Shown: positions 51,971 to 60,650, counted from the stretch's first letter. The stretch is 64,000 nucleotides of DNA from DATLLJ01 sp035537875 (GCA_035537875.1 DATLLJ010000044.1:10204-74203), one strand, 5' to 3'. Notes: generated by a model from the letters alone, not told the origin. Numbers and translations: made by a program.

Positions 51971-53473
51971 ATGCTCGAAACGCGGCGAGACAGGTCCGGA
52001 ACCCGAAAAATCCTGAGCGTGCCCGACCTCGCCGCCTTGCGGGAGCGTTTTCGGGACAAGACCATCGTCCTCTGTCACGGTGCATTCGACCTCGTGCACA
52101 TGGGCCACTTGCTGCACTTCGAAGAAGCCGCGTCGCTCGGCGACGTGCTGGTCGTCACCATCACCGCCGATCGGTACATCACGAAGAAGCGGTCGGTGTC
52201 GTTCAGCGAAGAGTACCGGGCCCGTCATGTCGCGGCGCTCGAAATCGTCGACTTCGTCGCGATCGTCAACGAACCCTCGGCGGCTGCCGCCATCGAAGCG
52301 CTCCGGCCCGATATTTACGTGAAGGGATCCGAGTACTCGAATCTGGTGCTCGACAAGAGCGCGAACATCTTCCGCGAGAAGCACCTCATCGAGAGCTTCG
52401 GAGGCCGCATTCATTTCACGACCGGCGAAACATTCTCCTCGACGAAGCTGTCGCACTTTCTGCAGGCGTCACCCGAGGCGGTACAGGGCAACCCGCTGCT
52501 GCGAAATGAAAAGGCGGTCTTTCGCGACGTCTCGAGCTTCAAGTTCACGCTCGAGGAAGTCAAGAGCTTTCTGATCAAGGCGAGCGGGCTTCGGGTGTGT
52601 CTGCTCGGCGAGACCATCGTGGACGAGTGGGTGGACATCACCGTCACGAATCTGTCGCAGAAATCGCGGTGCGTGGCCGGGCAGGAGACGGCGCGTGTCA
52701 GGCAGATCGGCGCCACGGGGATTATCGCCCTTCATCTGGCGAGCTTCGTGAGACAGGTGGACTGCTTTACGAACGGCGTCCTCGGCGAGGTGCCCGCCAA
52801 CATCCACGTCTCGTCACTGACCGACAGTCCGCTCGTGAAAACGCGGTTCGTCGATCGCGACAGCGGTCTGCCCCTGTTCGAGTCGAAGATTCTCGACTTA
52901 CCCGATGTCAGCCGAGATCTGCCGGACTTCAGCCGCTACGACCTCGTGCTCGTCGCCGACTTCGGCCATGGCCTGCTCGACGCTCGGGCAATCAACCACG
53001 CCATTGCCGGAAAGGCCCAGGGCTTCGTGGCGGCCATGGCGCAGGTGAACTCGAGCAACTACGGATACAACCTCCCGGTGAAGTACATCGGCGCCGACTA
53101 CTACAGCCTGAATCGCACCGAGGCGGAATTGTCCCTTCACGAAAAGGATCTGGCGTCGGGTGAGCTTCTCGAGCGCATGAAACGGCTGCTCGGGTGCCGG
53201 AGGCTCTCGGTCACCGACGGCAAACAGGGCGTCGTCGTGGCCATGGACGACGACGTCTTCGCCCTGCCCACGCTGAGCACCACCGTGGTGGACACCATCG
53301 GGTGCGGCGACGCGTACTTCGCGCTGAGCAGCGTGGCTGCCTGCCTCGGACTCCCGGCACGGCTCGTGGCGCTGGCCGGCAGCATCGGCGCCGCCGCGAT
53401 GACGCAGCGGCGCTGCAATGAAAGCCCGGTGTCGGAGCAGGAGTTCATGACGATCGCCAAGATCGTCATCTGA
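51971..53473 (+). CDS. Nucleotidyltransferase-PfkB kinase fusion, HldE-like in reversed order
   Basis: A 500-aa bifunctional protein. Residues 30-165 are a cytidylyl/adenylyltransferase domain with HGAFDLVHMGH (36-46) and a YVKGSEYS segment, as in the C-terminal half of HldE. Residues 207-495 are a PfkB sugar-kinase domain with LLGETIVDEW (211-220), a VADFGHG lid-like segment, SLNRTE (379-384) and the catalytic DTIGCGD (441-447; the usual form is GAGD). HldE, which phosphorylates heptose-7-phosphate and then adenylylates it, has the kinase first, so the order is inverted. GmhA-like gene follows by 4 bp, which supports a heptose-type sugar substrate. ATG at 51971 is just after the GT2 stop. 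Confidence 0.9.
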   Translation: MLETRRDRSGTRKILSVPDLAALRERFRDKTIVLCHGAFDLVHMGHLLHFEEAASLGDVLVVTITADRYITKKRSVSFSEEYRARHVAALEIVDFVAIVNEPSAAAAIEALRPDIYVKGSEYSNLVLDKSANIFREKHLIESFGGRIHFTTGETFSSTKLSHFLQASPEAVQGNPLLRNEKAVFRDVSSFKFTLEEVKSFLIKASGLRVCLLGETIVDEWVDITVTNLSQKSRCVAGQETARVRQIGATGIIALHLASFVRQVDCFTNGVLGEVPANIHVSSLTDSPLVKTRFVDRDSGLPLFESKILDLPDVSRDLPDFSRYDLVLVADFGHGLLDARAINHAIAGKAQGFVAAMAQVNSSNYGYNLPVKYIGADYYSLNRTEAELSLHEKDLASGELLERMKRLLGCRRLSVTDGKQGVVVAMDDDVFALPTLSTTVVDTIGCGDAYFALSSVAACLGLPARLVALAGSIGAAAMTQRRCNESPVSEQEFMTIAKIVI

Positions 53474-53477
53474 TCCG

Positions 53478-54062
53478 ATGGACACCTGGGAGAGCTATGT
53501 CGCCGCTGTCGGCTCGGGTCTGGGACGGCTCGCGATCACCGATCGCCACGGCCAGCTGCTCGGTTCCGCCGAGGGGTTTACCCGTTGGGTGGAGATCACG
53601 CGCGAAGTCCACGGCGGGGGCCGCAGCATCTTTCTGGTCGGAAACGGCGCCAGCGCCGCCATGGCGAGCCATTTCGCCGCCGATGCGTGCAAGAACGGCG
53701 GCTTGCGGGCGCAAGCATTCAACGACGCGGCCTTGCTCACGTGCGCTGGCAACGACCTGGCGTTCGACCAGATTTTCGCACTGCCGCTATCGCGCTTCGC
53801 GCGCCCGGGCGACATGCTGATTTCCATCAGCAGCTCCGGCGCTTCTCCGAACGTCATCCGGGCCCTGGAACACGCCCGTGACATGCAACTGCGCATCATC
53901 ACGCTCTCCGGCAGACGCTCGGACAACCCGTCGCGCGCCTTCGGCGAAGTCAACGTCTACATGCCGTGCGACCGGTACGGCTGGGTCGAATCGGGGCATC
54001 ACGTGATCCTGCACTACTGGCTGGATCAATACATGAACCTCCACGGTCAGGGGGCTGTTTAG
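53478..54062 (+). CDS. gmhA: SIS-domain phosphosugar isomerase, GmhA-like
   Basis: A 194-aa SIS protein, the usual GmhA length. The sugar-phosphate loop FLVGNGASAAMASHFAAD matches the GmhA pattern (GNGGSAADAQH-like). Later ISISSSGASPNVIRALEHA and a C-terminal HHVILHYWLD follow. GmhA converts sedoheptulose-7-phosphate to D-glycero-heptose-7-phosphate, the entry to nucleotide-heptose synthesis. The gene is directly behind a nucleotidyltransferase-kinase gene that would act next in that pathway. A phosphatase of the GmhB type is not seen nearby. The exact sugar remains an inference. Confidence 0.85.
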   Translation: MDTWESYVAAVGSGLGRLAITDRHGQLLGSAEGFTRWVEITREVHGGGRSIFLVGNGASAAMASHFAADACKNGGLRAQAFNDAALLTCAGNDLAFDQIFALPLSRFARPGDMLISISSSGASPNVIRALEHARDMQLRIITLSGRRSDNPSRAFGEVNVYMPCDRYGWVESGHHVILHYWLDQYMNLHGQGAV

Positions 54063-54068
54063 CACACC

Positions 54069-55007
54069 GTGAACATTCTCATTACTGGCGGCTGCGGGTA
54101 CGTCGGCACGAAGCTCACACAAGCCGTTCTCTCCCGAACGCCGCATCATGTCACTGTTCTCGACATTCAATGGTTCGGCAATCATCTGGCGCCCGATCCC
54201 CGGTTGAGGATCTGGGCGGCGGATGTCCGGACCATCGACGAGTTCGACCTGTCGCCGTTCGACACGGTGTTTCATCTCGCCAACATCGCCAACGACCCCT
54301 CGGTCGATCTCAACCCCTACACGTCGTGGGAGGTCAATGTCCTCGCCGGCATGCGTCTGATCGATCGGGCGGCGCGTCAGGGAGTCAAGCAGTTCATCTT
54401 CGCGTCCTCGTCGAGCGTGTACGGCCTCAAGTCGGAGCCAAAAGTCACCGAGGACCTCGATCTCTTCCCGCTGTCCGAGTACAACAAGACCAAGATGGTC
54501 GCCGAGCGCGTCGTGATGAGCTACGCGGACAGGATGACGACGACCATCATCAGGCCGGCGACGGTCTGCGGATATTCCCCCCGGATGCGGCTGGATCTGA
54601 CGGTGAATCTCCTCACGATGCAGGCGCTGACGCGTGGAGAGATCACCGTGCTCGGTGGAGATCAGACGCGTCCCAACATCCACATCGACGATCTCGTGGA
54701 CCTGTATATCTTCGCGTTCGATCGCCGCCTTGGTGGTCTCTACAATGCGGGGTTCGAAAACCTGAAGGTCCGTGAGATTGCCGACCGGATTGTCGACCAC
54801 GTGCCGGCGACCATCAAGGTTCTGCCGTCGAACGATCCGCGGTCGTACTCAGTGTGCTCGGACCGGCTTCTCGAAACCGGTTTCAGACCCCGGAGAGACG
54901 TCGCCACGGCGATCGGCGACGTGGTGGCGGCCTATCGAGATGGTCGGCTGAAAGACGAGCCGTCGGCCTACAACGTCAACTGGATGAAGCAGCACCAATT
55001 CGCCTGA
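54069..55007 (+). CDS. NAD-dependent epimerase/dehydratase (extended SDR)
   Basis: A 312-aa extended SDR. The NAD site is TGGCGYVG at 6-13. Catalytic residues appear as FASSSSVYG and the YNKTK motif. RPATVCGYSPRMRLDLTVN and NIHIDDLVDLY are typical of sugar-nucleotide epimerases. In the heptose cassette it may epimerise or reduce the NDP-heptose, but it is not recognisable as HldD. It is 6 bp after gmhA and its stop overlaps the next start by 1 bp. Confidence 0.9.
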   Translation: MNILITGGCGYVGTKLTQAVLSRTPHHVTVLDIQWFGNHLAPDPRLRIWAADVRTIDEFDLSPFDTVFHLANIANDPSVDLNPYTSWEVNVLAGMRLIDRAARQGVKQFIFASSSSVYGLKSEPKVTEDLDLFPLSEYNKTKMVAERVVMSYADRMTTTIIRPATVCGYSPRMRLDLTVNLLTMQALTRGEITVLGGDQTRPNIHIDDLVDLYIFAFDRRLGGLYNAGFENLKVREIADRIVDHVPATIKVLPSNDPRSYSVCSDRLLETGFRPRRDVATAIGDVVAAYRDGRLKDEPSAYNVNWMKQHQFA

Positions 55008-55525
55008 TGCTCCGGCTGCTCGTGCCCCTGGCGGGCGTCACCTCGTTCTTCCTGCTGTCCCTGGTCACCGTGCGGACCCTGAAGCCCCGGCAGCCGCGGC
55101 TCTTCTTTCTGACGTACGCGCTGCTGTTGCTCGGGCTTGCCGCCGGCATCTATGTTCAGTTCTGGCCGCTCCAAACACTGGACGATGCCGTGGGCCTTGT
55201 CAGCTGTCTGCTGCTGCAGATGCTGATGTGTCTGACGATGTGGAACGCGTTTTACAGCCTGCTCTGGGGATTCTCGGGCGGCCTGATGCACGATCTGTAC
55301 ACCGACGAGGGTCTCAGGCACGTGGATCGACTGGTCGGATCGTACCAGCGCGACGCGGGGCTCGACCGGATTCTGTCGCGCCGATTGCCGAACCTCGAGT
55401 CGGGCGGGTACCTCGAAGTGCGGGACGGCACGATGCGGTTGCAGTGGAAGGGACGGCTCATCGCCTTTGGCACTCTGGTTGCCTTCAAAACGTTCTCGCT
55501 CGGCATGGGCGGCGGCATCAAGTAG
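55007..55525 (+). CDS. Small three-TM protein with winged-helix-like tail (member A of a pair)
   Basis: I do not recognise a named family. The 172-aa protein has three predicted helices (about 3-22, 33-53 and 58-85), then a cytosolic tail of about 85 residues. The tail contains RILSRRLPNLESGGYLEV, alignable with SSRLEQLSSGGFIEI of the next gene, and looks like a winged-helix segment. The membrane parts are only loosely similar. It is sandwiched between an SDR and its paralogue within the heptose/glycan cassette, so it may regulate or assemble membrane-bound glycan enzymes. Overlaps the SDR stop by 1 bp. Confidence 0.75.
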   Translation: MLRLLVPLAGVTSFFLLSLVTVRTLKPRQPRLFFLTYALLLLGLAAGIYVQFWPLQTLDDAVGLVSCLLLQMLMCLTMWNAFYSLLWGFSGGLMHDLYTDEGLRHVDRLVGSYQRDAGLDRILSRRLPNLESGGYLEVRDGTMRLQWKGRLIAFGTLVAFKTFSLGMGGGIK

Positions 55526-55531
55526 CGGGGC

Positions 55532-56035
55532 ATGCTGGCGAGGTTGGCCTTCTCCATGTTCGTGCTGCTCGGTGCCCAGACCGCGCTCGTGGCTCTCGCG
55601 AGCGCGGTGCGGCCCAGAAGCAACGTGTATAGAACCATCATCGGGGTGAGCGTCTGTACTGCCCCGCTGGCCTTGCTGTACGGCTCGCACCATCTTGGCC
55701 AGCCGCTCGGGGCTGAAGGTCGGCTGCACTTCGTGCTGATTCATCTGGCGCTCGGTGGATTTCTGTTTCACTTCATGACGCTTCCGGATCGATCGGTGAC
55801 CCTGCGCATTCTGGTCGAAGTGCTGCTCGCGCCCGGCCAGGCGCTGTCGGTCTCGGCGCTCAGCGCCCGCTACGGTGTGAAGACGATGATTTCCTCGCGA
55901 CTCGAACAATTGTCGTCCGGCGGGTTCATCGAGATCTCAGATGATCGGCGCATCAACCTGACGAGAAAGGGTGCCGCATTCGGCCGGTTCGTCAGCAGCG
56001 GCAGAAAACTCTTCGGCATCGCAAGCGCGAATTGA
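55532..56035 (+). CDS. Small three-TM protein with winged-helix-like tail (member B of a pair)
   Basis: A 167-aa protein of unknown family. Three hydrophobic segments (about 5-25, 37-53, 65-83) precede a cytosolic winged-helix-like domain (TLRILVEVLLAPGQALSVS, then SSRLEQLSSGGFIEISDD). The tail aligns with that of the upstream gene over about 45 residues, showing a tandem duplication. The arrangement, a helix-turn-helix-like domain facing the cytoplasm on a membrane anchor, is unusual for a transport protein. Starts 6 bp after the previous gene and ends 9 bp before the mutase-like gene, so is cotranscribed with them. Function unknown. Confidence 0.75.
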   Translation: MLARLAFSMFVLLGAQTALVALASAVRPRSNVYRTIIGVSVCTAPLALLYGSHHLGQPLGAEGRLHFVLIHLALGGFLFHFMTLPDRSVTLRILVEVLLAPGQALSVSALSARYGVKTMISSRLEQLSSGGFIEISDDRRINLTRKGAAFGRFVSSGRKLFGIASAN

Positions 56036-56044
56036 GGACACTGG

Positions 56045-57337
56045 ATGAACAAGAAAGTCCTGATTCTGGGTGGCGGCGTGGCCGGTTCGTCGATGGCGTA
56101 TTACCTGACCGAACGCGGGTACGAGGCAACGGTCGTCGAGAAGAACAGCCGGGTCGGAGGGCTCGCCCGGACCTGTTACTACAGCGGCCACCCGTACGAG
56201 TTCGGCCCGCACATCTGGTTCTGGCCTGGCGGCAAGGACGATCCGGTCAACAACACGATCGTCAGGCTGACGAACGACGAACTGTTCTACATCGATCGGC
56301 GGCTCTTCACCTATGTCGAGGCGGACCGGCGGAAGTACCGCTATCCCGTGCATTACCAGGACATCGACCACATGCCCGATCGGGAGACGATTCACCGCGA
56401 ACTGGGCAAGAACCGTGACAGTGCGCTGAAGCTCATTCAGGAGCAGCTGCCGGAGCTCGGCCAGTGCACCTTCTCCGAGTATTTCACGGCAGCAATCGGC
56501 CAGACCCTGTACCAGAAGTTCATGGCGAACTACACCTGGAAGATGTGGAACATTCCGGGTGACGAGCTCCAGACGTCGATGGTGTGGGCCGACCGCTTTC
56601 ACCACGCCTACACAAAGAGCGGCGAGAAGGCCGCCGCGCGAGGCCTGAGCGGGTACGATCCCATCAAGTTCGAGGATCACACGCTGGGCAAGGGGATTCG
56701 CTTCCAGGTCTATCCCAAAGGCGGATGGAACGAGGTCTGGAACGCGATGGTGGCGCGATCGACGGTCGTCCGGGACCGCGTGGCCGGCATCCGCGACGAG
56801 CACACCAAGCCGTACGTGCTCATGGCGAGCGGGGAGAAGCATTATTTCGGCGACTATCACACCGTGTTCTGCTCGATCGACATCGACGACCTCTGGGGCG
56901 AGGATACGCTTCCCTACACGGGCCGGATGATGATCCCGCTGCTCATTCCGGGCCTCGAGAGCGCGTTTCCGGGGGGCGCCGAGTCGCTGCACTACTCCTC
57001 GTGCGAGTTCCAGACGCGCGTGACCGAGATGAAAGTGATTACGCGGCATGAGAGCCCGGATACCCTCATCCTGATCGAGGTGCCGGTGCTGCCGGGCGCC
57101 GGCGAGTGCTTCCCGCGGAACACGATCGACTACGCGCTCGAGCACAATCTGTTCACCGAGAAGGCCTATCCGCAGCAGTCCGAGCAGGCGTTCGCGACCT
57201 ATCATGCGTACGTCGATCGCGGCAAGAAAATCCCGAACCTGCGGTACGTCGGCAGGCACGCAGAGTTCAAATACTGGGGCATGCCCGAAACAGTGAATTC
57301 CGCGTACGTGAAAGCGCAGGAATTTCCTCCGGTCTGA
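56045..57337 (+). CDS. UDP-galactopyranose-mutase-like flavoprotein
   Basis: A 430-aa FAD protein. The dinucleotide site is LGGGVAGSS (8-16), then VVEKNSRVGGLARTC. UGM-like features are NYTWKMWNIPGDEL, YPKGGWNEVWNAMV and the C-terminal YVGRHAEFKYWGMPETVNSAY. UGM (Glf) ring-contracts UDP-galactopyranose to UDP-galactofuranose. This member differs in length and motif detail, so its sugar may be another NDP-pyranose, for instance the heptose made by the cassette. It follows the two small membrane-protein genes and is followed by a TIM-barrel gene 8 bp later. Confidence 0.87.
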   Translation: MNKKVLILGGGVAGSSMAYYLTERGYEATVVEKNSRVGGLARTCYYSGHPYEFGPHIWFWPGGKDDPVNNTIVRLTNDELFYIDRRLFTYVEADRRKYRYPVHYQDIDHMPDRETIHRELGKNRDSALKLIQEQLPELGQCTFSEYFTAAIGQTLYQKFMANYTWKMWNIPGDELQTSMVWADRFHHAYTKSGEKAAARGLSGYDPIKFEDHTLGKGIRFQVYPKGGWNEVWNAMVARSTVVRDRVAGIRDEHTKPYVLMASGEKHYFGDYHTVFCSIDIDDLWGEDTLPYTGRMMIPLLIPGLESAFPGGAESLHYSSCEFQTRVTEMKVITRHESPDTLILIEVPVLPGAGECFPRNTIDYALEHNLFTEKAYPQQSEQAFATYHAYVDRGKKIPNLRYVGRHAEFKYWGMPETVNSAYVKAQEFPPV

Positions 57338-57345
57338 GTGGTGCG

Positions 57346-58122
57346 ATGGCCCCACGCGTTCTGACATCGACGACCTCCCACAAGCGCGAGCCGCTCGGAC
57401 CGACGCTTGAAATATTCTCCCGGCTCGGTCTCTGCGATATCGACCTGAACCTCCACCATCTCCTCGAGGAGGGCGTATCGGTCGCGTCGGTGCTCGAAGC
57501 CGCGTCCGCCGGAGGGCTGCGCATCTGGGTCGTGTCCGGTGGCTGGTGCGATTTCTTTCACACGGACATGCGGCTGGACGAGACGACTCGGTCGGTGGCC
57601 CGACAGGTGGACATCGCCCGGAGTCTCGGCGCCACCCAACTTCGACTGTTCTTCGGCCGACTGGAATACGAGCGCTACTCGCCGGGCGCGCTCGACACCG
57701 TAAGCCGTAACCTCCGACAACTGTCGGACCGGCACCCCGACATGCTCTTCAACTTCGAGAACCATGATGGGGCGTCTCTTCGCCCGGAAGTGTGTCGAGA
57801 CATCCTGGAAGCCGTGAATCGGGCAAATATCCGGATGAACTTCGACCCCATCAATTTCGAGCGCGCCGGGGTCAACTGCCTGGCCGCCCTGGAGCTCGTG
57901 CGTCCCCATGTCGGGCACGTGCACCTCAAAGGCCTCGAACGCGGCGAGTTCTGTGAGTTTGGCGTCGGGGACGTGGATCTCGGGCCGGTGCTCCGGGCAC
58001 TCGAGTCATCCGGTTATCAGGGCGGATTCACCGTCGAGTATGAAGGCACACACGATGGCACCCTGCGGCTCTATCAAAGCGTCGAGCGCGCGCGGAAAAC
58101 GGTGTGCCCCGCAGGCACGTAG
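57346..58122 (+). CDS. TIM-barrel sugar isomerase/epimerase family protein
   Basis: A 258-aa protein of the xylose-isomerase-like TIM-barrel (AP endonuclease 2) superfamily. Metal-ligand candidates sit in FENHDGASLRPE, NIRMNFDPINFE, HVGHVHLKGLERG and FTVEYEGTHDG, in the order found in D-tagatose-3-epimerase and related enzymes. It probably isomerises or epimerises a sugar or sugar phosphate of the cassette. The start at 57346 is 8 bp after the mutase-like gene stop; longer frames run inside that gene. The substrate is unknown. Confidence 0.83.
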   Translation: MAPRVLTSTTSHKREPLGPTLEIFSRLGLCDIDLNLHHLLEEGVSVASVLEAASAGGLRIWVVSGGWCDFFHTDMRLDETTRSVARQVDIARSLGATQLRLFFGRLEYERYSPGALDTVSRNLRQLSDRHPDMLFNFENHDGASLRPEVCRDILEAVNRANIRMNFDPINFERAGVNCLAALELVRPHVGHVHLKGLERGEFCEFGVGDVDLGPVLRALESSGYQGGFTVEYEGTHDGTLRLYQSVERARKTVCPAGT

Positions 58123-58200
58123 CAGCCAGTCAGCTGAGGCCAGGGCGAGCACACCGACCGATTCGGCATACACTGGCTGGTGCAGACTCGAGATGGCTCG

Positions 58201-60060
58201 GTGAGCCGCCTCCGTTACTTTCTCATCGTTCTCTGCGCGCTCGCCGTTACCTGGGCCCTCGTCGTGGCCTTCTCGGGGAGGGTTGTCCTTCGGTTTGGCT
58301 CGTTTCGAGTTCTGTCCTCTCGGGAACCCTGGACCGCCGTAACCATCGCGCTGCTGAGCGGCCTGGCCGCGTGGGCGCTGACGCCGCAGACCGAACGCCA
58401 ACGCCATCTGACAGCCACCCTGACGTGGTTCCGCCGCCTTCCGCGGGCCTTGAAGGCCTTCGTCAACCGCCGTCCAGGTCTTGCGAGTCGATTGCCGTCA
58501 CAGCTTGCTCCTGGCGTGGCTGCGCTCGCTGCTGTGACCGTGGTGACGATCGGCCTGGTTGAAGGCGCGCCGTACGTCGGCGGTTCCGATGTACATGGCT
58601 ATGTCAGCCAGGCGCATCTCTGGGCCACGGGTACCCTGCGGGTCCGGCAGCCGATCGCCGACGAGATCGACTGGCCTTTTGCCGGCGAAGCACTCACGCC
58701 ACTCGGGTATCGCCCGACGCCGGATGGCAGGGCGATGGTGCCCGTCTACTCACCTGGGCTGCCAATGATCATGGGTCTCTTCGAGCGACTCGCCGGTCGC
58801 GACGCGGTCTTCTATGTCGTCCCGCTGACGGGCGGCCTCGCCGTGTGGGTGACCTACCTGATGGGCACACACCTCGGGGGTGCGCTTGCCGGCGTCGCGG
58901 CCGCGGTGATGCTGGCGACGAGCCCGTCCTTTCTCTTCCAGCTCCTGCTGCCTATGAGCGATGTACCGGTGACCGCCTGGTGGGCGCTTTCGCTCGCGCT
59001 GCTGCTGAGAGAGGGACGAAGCGCGGCCCTGGTCTCCGGTCTGGCCGCGGGCGCCGCGATCCTGACGCGCCCCAACCTTGCGCCGTTGGCGGTCATTCCC
59101 GGCCTGATGTTGGCCTGGTCCGCGCTTCGGCCCAAGATGACCGCCGAAGCTGTTGCACGCGCTCTGCTGTTTGCTGCAGGTATCGTCCCGGCTGGCGTTG
59201 TCATCGGCCTCGTCAACGCCCGTCTCTACGGCTCTCCGCTGGCAACCGGTTACGGCGACCTCGACGCGCTTTACGGTTGGGACAACCTGGCGCCGAATCT
59301 CGCGCGCTATCCTCGCTGGCTGATGGACACGCAGACGCCGTTCGTCCTGCTAGCGGTCGTCGCGCCGTTCGTGGTCAGTTGGCGAAGGCCTGGACAGGCT
59401 GCGGGCTGGACGCCACGGACGATCGCCGTGATGTGGCTGTGTTTCATCGCGGCGGTCTTCGCCAGCTACCTCTTTCATCTCCCCAACAACGCGTGGTTCT
59501 GGCTGCGGTATGTGCTGCCGGCATTTCCGCTGTTGTTCGCGTTGATGAGCGCCGCCTCCGTGGCCTTGCTGGCGAGGCTGAACAAAGGGACGTGCCTGAT
59601 GGCAATGGCGCTGTTAACGGGCGGCCTTGCCTGGCACGGCATCGCCTTCTGTGTGACGCAGGGAGTCTTTCTGACCAGAGAAGGCGAGCGAAAATCGCAG
59701 GCGGTCGGCGAGTACATTGCGGACAACCTTTCCCAGCGCGCGATATTCCTGTCGAAACTCCACAGTGGCAGCATCCGCTACTACTCGGGACGACTCACGG
59801 TGCGATACGAGTGGATTCCTCCGCGGGAACTCGACTCCGTTCTTGCGGATCTGCGCCGCCTGAACTACACGCCGTATTTTGCGCTTGAAGATTCGGAGGA
59901 AAAGGACTTTCGTGAGAGATTCGGCCGCGACAGCCGGCTCGGTGCGCTCGACTGGCGGCCGCTTGCCGCGTGGCAGTACGGGACCGAAGTGAAGATCTAC
60001 GACCCCGCCTCTCCAGAGGTTCCTGTCGCCGATCGACCTCCTACACAGACGATTCGGTGA
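58201..60060 (+). CDS. GT-C-like membrane protein, paralogue of the gene at 34757
   Basis: A 619-aa membrane protein with about ten helices. The core reads GSDVHGYVSQAHLWATGTLR, AMVPVYSPGLPMIMG and LPMSDVPVTAWWALSLALL, closely matching the protein at 34757 (its GGADAYGYVSQ, AMVPIYSAGYP and FPMSDVPVTAWW). The C-terminal tail HSGSIRYYSGRLTVRYEW is also shared. It lacks the first periplasmic domain of the paralogue. It probably transfers a sugar from a lipid carrier. GTG at 58201 is used; a GTG at 58180 is possible. Convergent with an exported-protein gene. Confidence 0.82.
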   Translation: MSRLRYFLIVLCALAVTWALVVAFSGRVVLRFGSFRVLSSREPWTAVTIALLSGLAAWALTPQTERQRHLTATLTWFRRLPRALKAFVNRRPGLASRLPSQLAPGVAALAAVTVVTIGLVEGAPYVGGSDVHGYVSQAHLWATGTLRVRQPIADEIDWPFAGEALTPLGYRPTPDGRAMVPVYSPGLPMIMGLFERLAGRDAVFYVVPLTGGLAVWVTYLMGTHLGGALAGVAAAVMLATSPSFLFQLLLPMSDVPVTAWWALSLALLLREGRSAALVSGLAAGAAILTRPNLAPLAVIPGLMLAWSALRPKMTAEAVARALLFAAGIVPAGVVIGLVNARLYGSPLATGYGDLDALYGWDNLAPNLARYPRWLMDTQTPFVLLAVVAPFVVSWRRPGQAAGWTPRTIAVMWLCFIAAVFASYLFHLPNNAWFWLRYVLPAFPLLFALMSAASVALLARLNKGTCLMAMALLTGGLAWHGIAFCVTQGVFLTREGERKSQAVGEYIADNLSQRAIFLSKLHSGSIRYYSGRLTVRYEWIPPRELDSVLADLRRLNYTPYFALEDSEEKDFRERFGRDSRLGALDWRPLAAWQYGTEVKIYDPASPEVPVADRPPTQTIR

Positions 60061-60088
60061 GTGCGAGTCCAGCAGGACCCCTCGCACT
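60060..60088. terminator. Hairpin between convergent genes
   Basis: AGTGCGAG (60060-60067) pairs with CTCGCACT (60081-60088), and inside it TCC pairs with GGA around AGCA. No T-tract is visible, so it may be a weak or factor-assisted terminator for the convergent genes. Confidence 0.45.
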
Positions 60089-60104
60089 GCCTGGATCGCG
60101 GGTA

Positions 60105-60650
60105 TCACCGATAACCCAATTCACGCGCCCGCTGCGCGTTCAGTTCGGCCTGCTTGTAGTGGGTGGCTGAGAGGCGGTACGACATAAGGGACGCAACCGC
60201 GATCCGTTGAACCCAGCCGATCGTCTTCACCATCTTGGGGTGATCGGGATAGCGTGACAACAGGGCCCGCTCGACGACACGGCTCGTCAGGTTCTGGGCG
60301 GCCGACACTCCAAGCGTGGTGAGGGTGTCTCTCAGAATCAGGTTTCTTCCCGCTGTGTAACCCAACGGCATATCGTTCGGCAGACCGCTGCGCGTAAACC
60401 GCGCGTTGCGCTCCACGTAGCCATGTTCGAAGAACGGCTGTGACGTCTTCCAGTCGCGCATCGTCGCGTCGTATTGAACCAGAGCGGGCGCATACGTCGT
60501 GGGATCGAAGACTACGCCCTTCATCACGTCCGCGAGCGCCGACGATCCATTGTTTTCCTGAGCGAGAGCGTTTGGTGCGCTCGACACCACCAGCAGCGCC
60601 AGCAGTGCCGATGTGAACAGGCGGAGCCACGAAAGCTGCCGCGATACCAT
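60105..60650 (-). CDS. Small exported protein of unknown function
   Basis: A 181-aa protein with a signal peptide (residues 1-31, ending SSAPNALAQ). The mature part is mostly helical and polar, with MRDWKTSQPFFEHGYVERNARF and a conserved-looking LILRDTLTTLGVSAAQNL. I do not recognise a domain. No Cys residues or membrane segments are seen in the mature region. It stands alone between a GT-C gene and a radical-SAM gene; an envelope role is likely but unproven. Confidence 0.7.
   Translation of the reverse strand: MVSRQLSWLRLFTSALLALLVVSSAPNALAQENNGSSALADVMKGVVFDPTTYAPALVQYDATMRDWKTSQPFFEHGYVERNARFTRSGLPNDMPLGYTAGRNLILRDTLTTLGVSAAQNLTSRVVERALLSRYPDHPKMVKTIGWVQRIAVASLMSYRLSATHYKQAELNAQRARELGYR

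Noticed and set aside
55937..57367. Minus-strand frame of about 476 codons
   Set aside because: Antisense to the UGM-like flavoprotein gene, which has an FAD motif and correct length.
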